The notes under the pieces are model-generated. The model was not told the origin of the DNA. It was given only the letters and a program-made list of their open reading frames with translations, and ran no database searches. From Acanthaster planci (Eukaryota > Echinodermata > Asteroidea > Valvatida > Acanthasteridae), in NCBI RefSeq assembly GCF_001949145.1, contig NW_019091629.1, positions 126,001 through 190,000 of the forward strand: a stretch of DNA of 64,000 nucleotides, read 5' to 3'. Every line of letters begins with the position of its first letter. The stretch's first letter is position 1. The translations under genes and the position numbers were made by a program. Positions 49,501 through 60,714 of the stretch are shown here, piece after piece.

Positions 49501-49831
49501 CTAGCTCCCATTGTCTCAACATGGTCAGTTAGTGCAGCTGCTGTTGATTACCAAGTGCCTCAAAGTGCGTCAAACTTTTTCACCTGATGGACCGTGCTTC
49601 GTCTGGCAGGTTTAGGGTTAAGCAACCCTGCAAAAACAGGCCCTGGTTTTGCTAATTTATGTGTATAGCAGTATCTCAGCTGCATAATTGGCTTTTGAAC
49701 AACATGGAGAAACCAATAGTTGAGTGGGATTTATTTCTGTCTGTTTGTACACACAGGGTCCTTTGGCAGGGAAGACCGTGAGTGGCATTCCATACGAGGA
49801 TGTGTCCAAGCTTGCCCCACAAGACACATGA
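40596..49831 (+). CDS. KIN: KIN (KIN17) DNA/RNA-binding protein, 10 coding exons
   Basis: Nuclear protein that binds curved DNA and RNA, linked to DNA repair, replication and pre-mRNA processing. Exons: 40596-40709, 41833-41927, 42619-42785, 43562-43746, 44578-44741, 45121-45232, 46301-46426, 47310-47409, 48146-48246, 49757-49831. All use GT-AG and are in frame: 1239 nt, 412 residues, against 393 in human. C2H2 zinc finger: Cys28, Cys31, His44, His50. The winged-helix region follows (FSEEFFDTFMELLRRRYNTRRVH, MNATKWETLTEFVKWLGREG) with Lys135, the residue methylated in human KIN, conserved. A low-complexity Lys/Ser linker (about 188-275) ends at KRKSALDEIME. Then come two SH3-like C-terminal domains (WLTEGIVVKI; VLVVNGPH and TGPLAGKTVSGIPYEDVSKLAP). 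The ATG is the family start (PKHDFLSPKAI). No defects seen. Confidence 0.98.
42121..42254. repeat. inverted repeat hairpin in KIN intron 2
   Basis: GTTTTGCCCTTAC (42163-42175) and GTAAGGGCAAAAC (42186-42198) form a perfect stem around a 10-nt loop. Weaker pairing extends outward to TTTCAAGA / TCTTGAAA. The word GTAAGGGCAAAAC also occurs in the SINE tail at about 36042-36054, so this may be two SINE tails in opposite orientation. Confidence 0.75.
42270..42440 (+). mobile_element. tRNA-derived SINE, family S3, copy 2
   Basis: The head GCTCGGTGGTCTAGTGGTTA with the B-box-like GGGTTTGATCC is preceded by the leader TGCTACATCTGACTC. The leader matches the reverse complement of the sequence beyond the copy at 63650-63780. 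It lies in KIN intron 2. Confidence 0.75.
42786..43561 (+). other. KIN intron 3
   Basis: Contains a local TCCTC/CAATCC-rich tract at 42830-42915 (repeated AATCCTCCA words). No coding sequence is seen. Confidence 0.5.
45892..45940. repeat. hairpin in KIN intron 6
   Basis: ATGCGTTTAACTGTC pairs with GACAGTTAAAAACGCAT around a loop of about 17 nt (ACCCGGATAAGCCAGGC). Unique in the window; function unknown. Confidence 0.7.
47439..47714 (+). mobile_element. reverse transcriptase C-terminal fragment of a CR1-like LINE in KIN intron 8
   Basis: An open stretch of 92 codons reads DICRSSYLALHKIGQIRKFL, LVHAFISCCLGFCSSLL and KLQRIQNSAARLVTRSS. This is the conserved region after the RT palm of CR1/L2-type elements. 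It is truncated on both sides. It begins about 30 nt after the donor of KIN exon 8 and is a different, better-preserved type than the LINE at 37060-40336. Confidence 0.85.
49040..49350. repeat. possible interspersed repeat in KIN intron 9
   Basis: The segment opens GGGTCCAGTTTCATAGGGTT and contains several GCTTA/TTGGCT words around TTTTGGCTTAGTCTTAACC. It resembles repeats often seen in marine deuterostomes. No second copy or termini are visible here. Confidence 0.3.
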
Positions 49832-51570
49832 CAGACATGTGATTCCTACATGGAAACAAATAACATTTAGTATTACACAATGCCTGAATAAGTTCCAGTC
49901 ATCTGAGTGGTGGGTCACATGTTACTGAATAATTCATGCCAACATTGGGCCCAGCCACACTGCAGTAACCGAAGCTCCATTCAACTGGCAAACGTCAGTT
50001 CCATGACTAGGTCACAAGAAGCTTCCGAATCCATTGGTGGCGGAATATTTAAAGCAGGAGGGGATTTTTTTATGAAACTAGCAATAAGTATTTGGAATGG
50101 AAAGAATAATTTCATAAGAGTGTCAGGCGTTCCATTCTCATTTTGTGAAATTATTCATTCCATTGCACTCAAATGTACTTGTGGTATCTATAAGGGTAAT
50201 TCCAGAAATAAGAGGTCCATTTTTTCCCGGCCCCGTCACATCTAGCATATAATTTTATAAGTTCAGAACACATTTTCTAATTTCTAAGAGTGATGAATTG
50301 ATGCAAATTACCTGCCAAACAAATAGCAATAGTTTGAAATAGATTTCTGGTGATATTCCCATGTCAAAGAACAAAGGTCAGATGTAACAGGGGCACACAA
50401 ATTTCACACTTTTGGACCCTTAATTTCTGGAACTACCCATTTGAGGAAGCCAGAACGAAAAGAAATAACTCAGCTTAGAAACTGCAACTTTCTCTCTCAA
50501 TCTTTGCTGTGTACGCTACGAATTGGGAACAGATTGGGAAACTTCATTAGGAGTGTTTTGAAATCTTGCTGTCTAAACATTTCTGCATCAAGGGATTGCT
50601 CTGTTAAGTCATTCATTTTAATTCAATGAAATGTCCGATTTCTGTGGTTGATTATAAATTTCAAAACAATGAATTCTAGATGTCAGAGTTACAAATTAGT
50701 TCTTTGGCAATCCACATCCCAGCATTATCAGCTGCTGGAAACCATGGAATTTAAGATTGCTTTTGGGGTAAAGTTTTGAAATGTTTTTATCAAATGAGAT
50801 CTTTGAAGGGAAACATAACCTGGTCATTTCTACCTGGATTTTTTTTTTTACTCTTTACATTGAAATAACTCAAGGTCTTGATGGTCATGTTTTCGTAAAA
50901 TGGAGCTCAAAGTTGAGTACTTGTGTTTTTGTTTGACATGACATTTGACTCCGAAAACATTTTGAATGTATATTTTGTGTTTGGCAACCGGTCAGTAGAC
51001 AGGCCAAGTGGTTTTAAAAAAAAGTGGACAGAAAATGAAAGACAACCAAAAATAGGTTGACATACTGAATATGTACGTGATTGAATATTCATTTAGTGTG
51101 TACATGTGTATGTATACATATACTTGCAGGCACTTTTGAGAAGTTGGAACTGTCCCAGTGACCCTTATTGTCACAGCCATAATTTGTCTTGGGAAAGACA
51201 GGTGACAGGCAAAGGAAGGATTCAATGTTTCACCCAGCTTCATAATATGAAAATATGTAATTATTGCTATTGTAATGTAAGATAGGATTGTAAGAGGTCT
51301 GTACATTAAACTTCCAGCTGTACAAACAGTGTTGCATTGAGGAGTTTTATTCACTGCTGCCTAGTTTTTTGTGTTGCAGTTTTACCCTCCACAAACGTTG
51401 AGTGGCTTTGCTTTTTTCTGTTTTGTCCGGCTTCTCATGTTTCTGCATTTGAAATTTTTTAATAACCACCCTCCTAACTGAGAATGCTGGTGACGGTTGC
51501 TGCCTTGAGCATAGAGTATTATTTTCTTTAAGCCCATGTAGGGTAAAACTTATCTGACCAATAAAGTTGG
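49832..51570 (+). other. KIN: KIN 3' UTR and downstream flank
   Basis: Non-coding. Possible poly(A) signal AATAAA at 51560-51565. A family A MITE (50194-50438) lies in this stretch and would be part of the 3' UTR if that distal signal is used. Confidence 0.35.
50194..50438 (-). mobile_element. MITE family A, copy 3 (245 bp, uninterrupted)
   Basis: The ends GGGTAATTCCAGAAATAAG and CTTAATTTCTGGAACTACCC are inverted repeats. The body (CACATCTAGCATATAA, AAGTTCAGAACACATTTTC, AATAGTTTGAAATAG, AAAGGTCAGATGTAACAGG) shows what copy 2 looked like before its insertion. No clear target duplication is left. Confidence 0.85.
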
Positions 51571-52287
51571 ATGTCATGTCATTGGACACGTGCATGTGTG
51601 GAATACATGTGCAATGGTTAACACAATAAACTCATGCCTAAGTCATGAGTTTGCAGTACCATTAAGAATTCACGTTTGAGAGTTTGTTAACCTCGAAGGG
51701 AACTCATTGTTTCGGAAAACTTCAGGAGACTGGCGATGGACAAAGCACACAGTCTAAAACTTTGAACGATGAAATGGTTAGAATTTCATAACCTTACAAA
51801 CCCTTAATTAGGTAGTTCTTAGATGATGATACTCCAAACTTACACCTGCTGAACTTTGCTGCACCCTCAAATTCTCTCATGTCAGTGCTTTGTTGTGACT
51901 GTTAAGTGCCTCTTCCAACAGTATGTGAAAGACACGGTGCTCTTGGATATTGCAGTGGGCAATTTAATGCAACCAGAAAATGAATATCATCTGGATTCAC
52001 ACATTTTTTTCAAATATTTGTATATATTACTCAGAAATGTTGGATATTTTAATCAGCGATGTACATGTAATCCCGGGCCAGCTTTAGGTGTGAGGGGGAG
52101 GTAAATTCAAATGTAAATGCGGCTTTGGGCTCATTCAACATGATGTTGGGGAGAAACAAATCAAAAGCCTTATACTTACCGTCCTGACATCCTTGCTTTT
52201 ATTTGCTGGTGTTGTTTTCTTTGGGCTTTGATGGTACTATTTGGCCGATTACTTTCTTTCTATTCACCTATGGTATACTTAAAAAAA

Positions 52288-52406
52288 AGACCATGCACAA
52301 GATCTACTAGGTAAACAATGGCCTTGTATTTCATTTGAATAGCTTGTGGCTTGAATTCAGATGGGAGGTCTTGTGAAGGTCTTAGGTGGTCTCGACTACA
52401 ACCCTG
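52288..52406 (+). mobile_element. hAT-type MITE, family E, truncated copy
   Basis: AGACCATGCACAAGATC, TTCATTTGAATAGCTTGTGG, CTTGAATTCAGATGGGAGG and TCTTGTGAAGGTCTTAGG run parallel to 17070-17205. It ends with GGTCTCGACTACAACCCTG. The left end is replaced by an A-run. Confidence 0.75.
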
Positions 52407-52619
52407 CCCCCCCCCCCAAGAAACGTTCCCCCTACTAGATACGCCACTGCATCAATGTCCTCTTTTTAACCCAAAACAAGTTTATTTTTATTCCAAGGCA
52501 TACACTTCTACTTCTGCTAATTTGACTCAGCAAGGTCTATAAATATTATGTGCCTTGTTAATAATTTTGAAATTACATCTGGAAATATATTTCCTGTTAG
52601 GTAATCAAACCAGCTGTTT

Positions 52620-52937
52620 CAGGTTTTTGTTGTGGGTATTGCATCCTTTACCCTCTCCCTGAAAGGTTGGCAGACGACGGACACCGTACAATAATTCAAG
52701 ACAAAACAGTAGCTGCGAATGCGAACGTTGCGAACAGGGTTGCGAACGTAAACCACACACTGCAGGGCAGCTATCTTCGACGGGTACCCTAACAACCGCT
52801 CAACAACGTCGTTTTGAAGATGAGAGAAGTCAGGAAACTCAATCCCAATCTGACGAAAAACATTGTGGCACAAATGTCTTTCCCGAAGACATGTTCTAAG
52901 AAAAGATTGATACATTTTAGCTGATATACATCAGCTG
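52620..52937 (+). promoter_or_regulatory. possible CpG-richer promoter / 5' non-coding exon
   Basis: CpG dinucleotides cluster here (for example GCGAATGCGAACGTTGCG near 52714-52731 and CAACGTCGTTTTG near 52804), in contrast to the surrounding sequence. The patch ends in ATCAGCTG followed by a consensus donor GTAAGT at 52938. A 5' exon of the gene whose coding exon lies at 63400 would fit. A minus-strand open frame of 98 codons also covers it (52619-52915), matching nothing I recognise, so direction is uncertain. Confidence 0.3.
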
Positions 52938-53168
52938 GTAAGTAGTTAATTATCATAACTATTAATACACGTAGATACTAGATGACGTACACTATGCATG
53001 ATTAGGCCTAACATGCCTGTTTAGCCCAGCAGTACAAGTAGCACTAGCAGCAGTAGCAGCCCCCATTATGCCATGAATGCCAATTAATTTAATTTTAAGG
53101 CCTAGGCCTAATGCTTTACTTTTAACATGGAGAAATAAAACACATGCTTTTAACAAGCAGATAAGGCT

Positions 53169-53287
53169 GTGTTAGTGTTAGTGATTAACTCACTAACACT
53201 AGTGATAGTGAGTGTTAGTCACTCACTCACTCTTTCTCAGTGTTACTAGTAACACAAGTAACAGTGTTACTAATTCTGGTGTTAGGC
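53169..53287. repeat. GTTAGTG/CACTAAC palindromic low-complexity block
   Basis: Words GTGTTAGTG, CACTAACAC, AGTGATAGTGAG, CACTCACTCAC, GTGTTACTAGTAACAC and AGTGTTACTA alternate on both strands, so the block can fold on itself in several registers. Confidence 0.8.
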
Positions 53288-56200
53288 CCCTACATGCAGA
53301 CATATACATGAGGGCTAGGCCTACCTACGGTACATAAATAATTGCACCCTTCTTGCATGATTTTTATATCAGACATATTTAACACTTTAACAACAGGCCT
53401 TATAAACATGATAAATGACAGTACATACATGTAAAATTAGGGACCTGGCGACTGTAGGCCTACGGTCATTTACCCCCAGAACTGTGGGGTCTGACATCCG
53501 CCCTGGCCGCTCCCACAAACTCCACAGAAAATGAGCCTTTTTTGCCGTAGGCTCGAGGCTACATCAGTACATGACATTTAACATGTTTAACAGGGCATGA
53601 TCTTGTGTTGTGTACTAATATAAATCTATTCTGCCAAGAGTTCTATGTACCAAGAAAAAAAATGGGCCAAAACCATGCCGATTTGGGACCAAATGGTTGA
53701 CTACAGCTGCGAAATATATATTGGCCTACACAAGATATGGAAATTGGCTGCGGCCACTTTCCCTACATGTACAGTGTGTGTGTCTAATTCTTACCTGTGA
53801 CTGGACTGACTGGTTGAAATGGCACTTGGCTGCCTTTCCCAAATGGCAAGAACGACAAGCAACAGCTCGTGGGTCTTAGTACACATGAGGGATGCCGTTG
53901 CAGTGTGAATGATGTCTGTGGAGCAAGTGCCATCTCGCACGTGGCTCACAGTGATCTTTGGTCTTCCATAGACGTTAACTGTTCGTATGTAGCTTCAAGG
54001 TTTATTCTGCAGCCTTTACAGTAGAAAGGGGAAATGATGCCACTTGGTCACAGAAATTCTTGGTATGAGTGGGATTGGACATTGTACATGTACATACTAT
54101 GGTTTGTATGAAAAGGGATCTGGAATTGCCACACTTACTGTACTGGGTGTACAATGGAGTATGGAAAGAGTTCTGTGTCTGTTCACCAGTGTAACTGGTG
54201 ATAGTAGAACCTTAAGAATGTACGGTACTAATGCCAGTATGTTGCCATGCTTTGCTTTCCTCATACATTCACTCAGTAGCGCTAGTAGTTGGAGTCTGGG
54301 ACTTTTCCAGTTCAGGGCATTGTCATAGCAATAGGGTCTGTCATTTTATCAAAAATTTGAGTTACAAGATTTCATTCAGAATTGACTGGTGGTACATGCA
54401 TGTACATACGTATGTACATACGTTTGCACATACGTATGCAGCAAGCATATCAGTGCATGGTGTTTTTCTCACTCTCTGACTGACTGTATCAGTCCTTATT
54501 GTTAATACTGTGCATACATTTATATACATTTGTAGCTTCAGAAACCCAATTCTAAGGTTTATTTGTATGGGGAGATTGGTCATTAGAGTTGAAATTCCCC
54601 CAATGGCTCACTGGGTACAGGGTAGCGTTTGCCAGCAAATTTGATTTTAGGGCCAATTTTTTCCACTATTGTGAAACACGGTGAAGAAGTGCTAAGAATT
54701 CAATGAAAATTTTGATGAAAGTACATAAATGTACTTGCATCAAGTTGAACCATGTGTACAAACATCTTCAACTTCTTCTTTTATTAATTAATACATGTAC
54801 ATGTATGTATGATTCTTAATTAATGTGAAGGGGTCGAGTTATATCAATAAATGTTTTTTATGAATTTGATTGCTCTGGTTTTTTTAATGCATGGAGATTT
54901 GAATGTGATTGTAATTAGTAATGGTTAAATGGATTGCTTATTTATTGGTTTTTCATGTTTTGTTTGTTACGTGTAAATTTGTCCAAACTTAAGGGATCCA
55001 AATGGAAGTAAAAAGGTGTAATTGGCTTTCTTGTGTTATCCCAGAATGAATCAAGCATGTCTTGTTTTCTCTACGTACATGTACATTAATACAGTTGTTA
55101 TTAAGTTGATTGATTTCTGAATGAAATAATAATAATAATAATAGTCCAGAAATTAAACTTAGAAATCAGATTACAGTGTGTACATGTAACTGTTTACATG
55201 TACAATGTACATGTAAGGTAGGTTTTCATGGCACTCATGTTCAGTGCTGGTAAACGAGAACAGTACAGTTTGTGCATATTCATGTACATGTAATTCATCA
55301 TTTTTAAGAATTTAATGTCAGTATTTTATATGGATTCAATTCAGATTAAGGATTTGTTTACCTGTAAGACCAATTCTTTAGTTAGTTTGTTTTGGTTGAA
55401 CCATTTTTGTCCCAAAAATAATTTCTTAATCGGATTATTTTAAGAGCATGAACAAAATCTCTTGGATTGGTGGCACACATGGAACATGTTTAAATGGTAC
55501 CTATGCATGTTCACATGCATATGTACATGTATGTACAATGTATGCACTCACAATAATGTACATTCTATGATTAGCTATATGTACTATTGGTACATACATT
55601 GTAGTGATATATTTTTCAATTTTCAGTTTTAGTTTTTAGCTTCATAGGCATTCACAATCAGTGTTTGACTGCCTACTGGTATGGTACATGTAGAGTACAT
55701 TGAAGTAGCCTTTCTGTTTTCAGCCCAATTTTGATATGTTGTTGCCATGGTGACTCATCCCTAAAAACATCATTTTGCAGCCAGCAAAATGGGTCATCCA
55801 TTTCTGTCCCAGACTGCACACTGCGGGGGAGGCAGATACCGGTACCTACTAGTACATGTACATGTAGGTCAGTCACGCTTTTAGAAAATACTATATGTAC
55901 CTGTATGTCTACATATTCGTGTATTGTATTTCAAGTGATGGTGATCAATAGCTTTTTCCTTTCTTGCTTGCTTTAAGAAGGGGGAAGGGGTGGGGGAAGA
56001 GCACACTCTGTGTACTCTTGAAAATGATGAGTGAAATAGATGACTTTACCGGTGCATGAGTAAGTTGGCCTGTGCATTTAGGGGTGTCATTGGAATGTGT
56101 ACCCACATGTTGGTGACTGCTGCGTGTTGGAGTTGGAGTTCATTTTCCATTATGTCACAGTGGTAATGAAGTAAATAAATAGGAAATAAATAAATTTTAG

Positions 56201-56400
56201 GAAATATGCAAATCATCTGTCCACTATTTTGTAATGTTTGTCTCAAGTATTTTTCGCTTTACGTAAAACTCATAAAAGACTAATCTTATGAGTACATTAC
56301 ATGCATTGGGTACAAAATTGAATTCAATAAAATAAAAAGTCCTTCAGTAAGAGTCGTTGCATTTTGTTGAAAAGGGAGTGAGAAGACTGTCCTCATCAGG
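53288..56400. other. intergenic or intronic AT-rich stretch, no gene seen
   Basis: Very rich in TACATGTA/GTACATGTAC palindromes (for example 54793-54808, 55196-55216 and 55851-55866) and an AAT repeat at 55127-55143. No coding sequence is recognised. Confidence 0.5.
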
Positions 56401-56429
56401 TTATGATGTATGTGACCAACATGTACTGT

Positions 56430-57026
56430 ATCTGTCCATGTTACCAACGTTAAGACCTGTCCATACAAACGTTACTCACTGAAAAAAACCTACGGATTAT
56501 TAAACTTTAGTTTAATAGTCTTTTTAATGAATAAGATTTTGAAAATGAACAAGTTTGGCATAAACACACAAAAAATGCCTGTCCCATGTGACAAACATTG
56601 TATTCGAGAAATAGTTTTTCAAACAGTGTTTTATCTTTAACTTGAATTGTCTTTTTGTGGTCATATAAGTTTCTATAAAGTAAACTAAAAAGAATATTTA
56701 TTACAGTGCAGGTAATGATCAATCATATTTTGATTTAATTTTCAGATTTAAACACAAATGTCTGTCCATGTGACAAGCATTACAATCAATGTCTGCCCAT
56801 GAGACAAACAATAGAAGAAATCATAAGTACATGTACTTGTACATGTATAATTTGTCAATGCCGAGTTATTTAGATCACAGAATACCTGGTACATCACATG
56901 TATACATGTATTTGGAAATTTTAAATGAGGTCTACAGACCCCTTGCTGTTTTTACTTTTTGATATCAGGGGAAAAAATTTATACACATACCTGTCTTGTC
57001 TCTCCAGGTGACAAACATTACTTTTG
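56430..57026 (+). repeat. scattered copies of a ~20-bp motif CTGTCCATGTGACAAACATT
   Basis: Variants lie near 56432 (CTGTCCATGTTACCAACGTT), 56457 (CTGTCCATACAAACGTT), 56579 (CTGTCCCATGTGACAAACAT), 56763 (TGTCCATGTGACAAGCATT), 56792 (TCTGCCCATGAGACAAACAA) and 57000 (CTCTCCAGGTGACAAACATT), all in the same orientation. Spacing is irregular. Confidence 0.75.
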
Positions 57027-57689
57027 TTGTTCTTCCTAGAATTTCTTAAGAAAGAAGAAAGTTTCTTTGAAAGTTCAATTAACATTGTTGGTTTTGTGTC
57101 CATATACAGGAACAAATATCTGAATTGTTCTCACTTAAAACTACATGTACTGTCAGGCAAAGGAAACTGTCTCTCCATATATTTTTACATATACACATAT
57201 TTTTTCAGTATGACAGACCCACCTACACAGATTTTAAGAAGCAGCTAAAACTGTCAGTTGAATTATAATGCAAATGACAACATGATTCATCTGGTTTAAC
57301 TCAAACATTTATTTCCATACAAGTACAATTGTATTTTAATGTAAATATTTGTCTAATTATGCAGACGGTTGATAAACAATCTTGACTTTTTACTGTATAC
57401 AAGAGTAATACAACACCATTGAGAAAGGGGGCAATACGGCATCATATTCAGAAGATACAGCATTTTATACAGAAATGCATTATCAAAAGAAAAGCTAAAC
57501 AAACAATATGAACAATAAACCATTCAGGAAAGACAAGAATGGAGCAGTGAAGACAAAGCAAGCAAACAGAAAACATGAATGAATAGACTGAGATGTACTG
57601 ATGTAGACTTGAAATGAAAACACTTAAGGCGTTTAAAAGAACAAAAAAAGATAACATTAAAATAGATTGAGAAAAGAAAAGGAGTAACC

Positions 57690-58760
57690 TCATGTAATTG
57701 CATACAAGGTGTCTCTCAAATGGTTCATGATTTGATAACCCCTTTGATATTCTGAAGACGGGGGTCCATCGAATCTTGTGTTCAGCGAATAGGATGTGCA
57801 TGCAAAAGAGAAAATCAGATTGAGACGAGCTCTAGTGCCGTGCCTGTAATTACAGTGAACTGCAGTGAAGTAAGAAGAGAATGGAGAAAGAAGATTGTTG
57901 ACGTGCTTGGACAAGTTTTGAAAATCCCCATGTGAAGTTTGTTACTATCTGACAGAGTTGAATGTGTATACAATGTAGAAGTGAAAAGAGGTGCTGTATG
58001 ATCCCAAGGGCAGGAAAGGATACTGTACTCTTAATGGTTCGTTTTTGAATTACAGTGAGTGAATCAGTGAATGAAGTTTGTTGATACCGGAGTGTGCCTA
58101 AACAATGTTACAGTAGTCAAGACACGGTAAGGCTGCAATATATACAGTGTACATACATGTACAAATGTAAGCGTGCCATGAAGCAAAAATAATGTGTGAT
58201 CTTGTAGAACAGAGCAACCGAATGGATAAAACACCAGTGTTACAGTAAACAATCTTGGAGACAGATGAAATATGGTCACTCAAGCTGAGTTGAATAACAC
58301 CTGAGAATTTCACTGAACTGACAGTAGAAATGGGGGTATTGTCGATGCTGATGGCAGAGTTGGAGGGAGGTAAACATGCAGCCAGATTTACTGAATGAGA
58401 TATATTTTGTTTTAATGGACTTCATAGATAGTTTATTAGATTTGAACCAGGGATGACGCTTTGATTGATAAGCTCATTGTTTAGAGAGGAGACAAAAAGA
58501 TGGTCACAAGCAGGATTGGATTAGATACTGGTATATGTACAGTAATTGTCCTGTCTCCAGCAAACAAAAAAAGGTAGCAGGGAAGATGAACAGTGCTGAT
58601 TAAAGGAGTGGCCGAAGGATGGAACCCTGGGAACACGATCGCTAATAAAACTTGGAGATGAGTACACTCACCGATCTTTGTGAATTGGTTATGGATTATA
58701 CTGTGCACGATCACGCCACCTTGCATCACCAACAGTGTGCCTTTTGGCTCTGACAACGGA
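57690..58760 (-). mobile_element. relic CR1/Jockey-like LINE (RT C-terminal half)
   Basis: Minus-strand translations in shifting frames give a decayed FADD box (FLFAGDRTI, near 58550), then a SIDNTPISTV and FSGVIQLSLSDHIS region, then LPCLDYCNIV (near 58110). Last is HGTRARLNLIFSFACTSYSL (about 57800), matching the usual order after the RT palm. Many stops and frameshifts are present. It is older than the LINE at 37060-40336. Confidence 0.75.
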
Positions 58761-59546
58761 CATATCTGGAACTGCTGGGTTGTGCCTTAATGAACAAACA
58801 ACTCGGCAATTTTTTCTTTCGTTTTACTTCTCTTTGTGCATTTTTTTCACCGGTACCGGGGGAAAGAAAGGAACCAGGTATTGACATTAGTTGTTTGGCA
58901 CTCGGGTACTCAGTACAGGCCTACTGATACAATTACAACCATAAAAACATTATAATGAACAGGGTTCAGAGGACACTGCCAAAGCAGGAATGAATGGAAG
59001 AAGGCAGTACATGTACATGTACATCAAGGTTTAGCATGTACAAGTGGATGCCACAGCCTCAGGTGTTCTTGTTGCCAAGTTGATTGGAACGTGGAGGTCT
59101 ATTTGAATTCCTTCCTCCACAATTGAAGGTACGTACGGTACATGTACCTTCAACCATTTAGCAAGTGGAAAAGATGGGATGCCTGGAAAAACATTGCGTG
59201 TTGTTTGCCGACACATACATACACGTATGTATCACACATGCATTTAGCAACAACTATTTTGATACACATATTGTACATGGACGTGTATGTTTATAGCTTA
59301 GGCAGTTTGAGCTGACGCATTTACATGTACATGTCGCTGTTTGAGCATGGTGCACCTACTTTGTACATGAATAGCAATATGTACCAGAAAAAGGTAGAAA
59401 AATGTACGAGCAAAAGTTTTTTAATCCTTTATTTAAATGAAAGTGCCAGCAAACTATACGGTACATGTACACATGCACATCATATATGTGTGTACACATG
59501 GTATATGTACATACTTGAATTGCCTTCAGGGTAGGCAGGAATAAGG
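58761..59546. other. AT-rich stretch with TACATGTA motifs, no gene seen
   Basis: Palindromic TACATGTA/CGTACG-type words recur (for example 59008-59022). No coding sequence or element ends are recognised. Confidence 0.5.
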
Positions 59547-60714
59547 ATAGACTCTTCTCCTGATAAATTCTAATTTATGTGCACATGCGCACAAACGGCA
59601 TGCGGAGGCAAAAAGCTGGAGCGGCCCATTGGGAATGTACTGGGGCACAAATTGCATTATCTTTTCCTCTCAGCTTCTGCACTTTTTGTCACTTTTGTCT
59701 TCGGAAAACCCTCTGAAATTATTATACATGTAGCTAAATTACTTTCTGGTCTAAAAGGGTTTTACACTGGACTGAATAAAAAAAAAAACCCAGTAGCTTC
59801 TTTCTCCCCGAGCGCATGAGGGCAAAAGAAATTGACAGGGCTCCTTTACGACCATGTCCAATAAGACTTCAGGAAGTTAAATTTGAATAAAATCTGGTAC
59901 ACTGAGTTCATTAAATTCATGTGGACAGAACAATTTGAATTCTCTGTATATATACTAGAGACACTGTTGCCATATGTCGTAATTTGGGGCAGGCTTTTCC
60001 TTGTTAATAAGAGCCACCTTTCCTCAATACACTGTTTGCAGTGGATAAGAAGGACACAAAGGAACCAGACCATTCCAAGGATGCAAAAGCTTGCCCCGAA
60101 TCACGTCTGTATAGCAATGGTGTCTTTAGTCTCGCAGAAATTCAAACTGTTATGATTATATGTAATCAGATAACTCAGTTTACCAGATTTTATTCAAATT
60201 TAACTCGAAAAAGCTTATTCAATACACTTCCAGGGTACTATGCACCACTCATACTACATGTACATGTACAGTAGCTGAATTATGGGCTCAACGCAGGGTG
60301 TAATGTGGGCTAGCTTTAGGCAGGGTTAGGTTTGTTTCGCTACGTACGTCATCGACTGAGAGTGCTGGATGGTACCCTAACATATCACACAATTTGTTCT
60401 ACGGCTCATATAGAGCAAAACCCTACTGCTTTCTTAATTTAGCCCTCGTGCTCTTCAAATGAACAAAATTTTTCAAGTTTTCTTTTTTGCTCTCCAACAT
60501 TTCCTCTCACACCAGAAATTGATAGCTACAGTATATTAGTTTCAGAGGGTTTTCTGAAGACTACAGTAGAAAAAAGGGCAGAAGCTGAGAGAAAATGACC
60601 TTGAAATTTGTGCCCCTGTACATTTGTGGGCCGCTCAAGCTTTTTGCCTCCTCATGCCATTTACATGTATGTGCATGGGCACGCAAATTAGTATTTATTA
60701 GTGGAAGGGTCTAT
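59547..60714. mobile_element. 1168-bp element with long inverted repeats (200 bp or more)
   Basis: The left end (ATAGACTCTTC...) and the reverse complement of the right end (ATAGACCCTTC...) align over about 200 bp. Shared blocks are ATAAATTCTAATTT / ATAAATACTAATTT, GGCATGCGGAGGCAAAAAGC / GGCATGAGGAGGCAAAAAGC, GAGCGGCCCA, GGGGCACAAATT, CTCTCAGCTTCTGC and GAAAACCCTCTGAAA. Weaker pairing may extend the arms inward. The interior (60041-60274) has an open frame of 77 codons but no transposase I recognise. Confidence 0.85.
60041..60274 (+). other. open frame inside the long-TIR element, possible exon
   Basis: CACTGTTTGCAG (ending 60041) looks like a splice acceptor. The frame after it begins DKKDTKEPDHSKDAKACPES and is open for 77 codons. 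No consensus donor follows, and I do not recognise the protein. Chance is quite possible. Confidence 0.2.

Noticed and set aside
52619-52915. Minus-strand protein of 98 residues
   Set aside because: No recognisable domain or supported splice structure; the CpG-rich composition can leave a frame open by chance. Kept only as a note under the promoter-like patch.
57448-57801. Minus-strand hydrophobic 117-codon frame that looks like a membrane protein
   Set aside because: The adjacent frame carries the LINE motif GTRARLNLI. The hydrophobicity comes from an A/T-rich tail of the relic.
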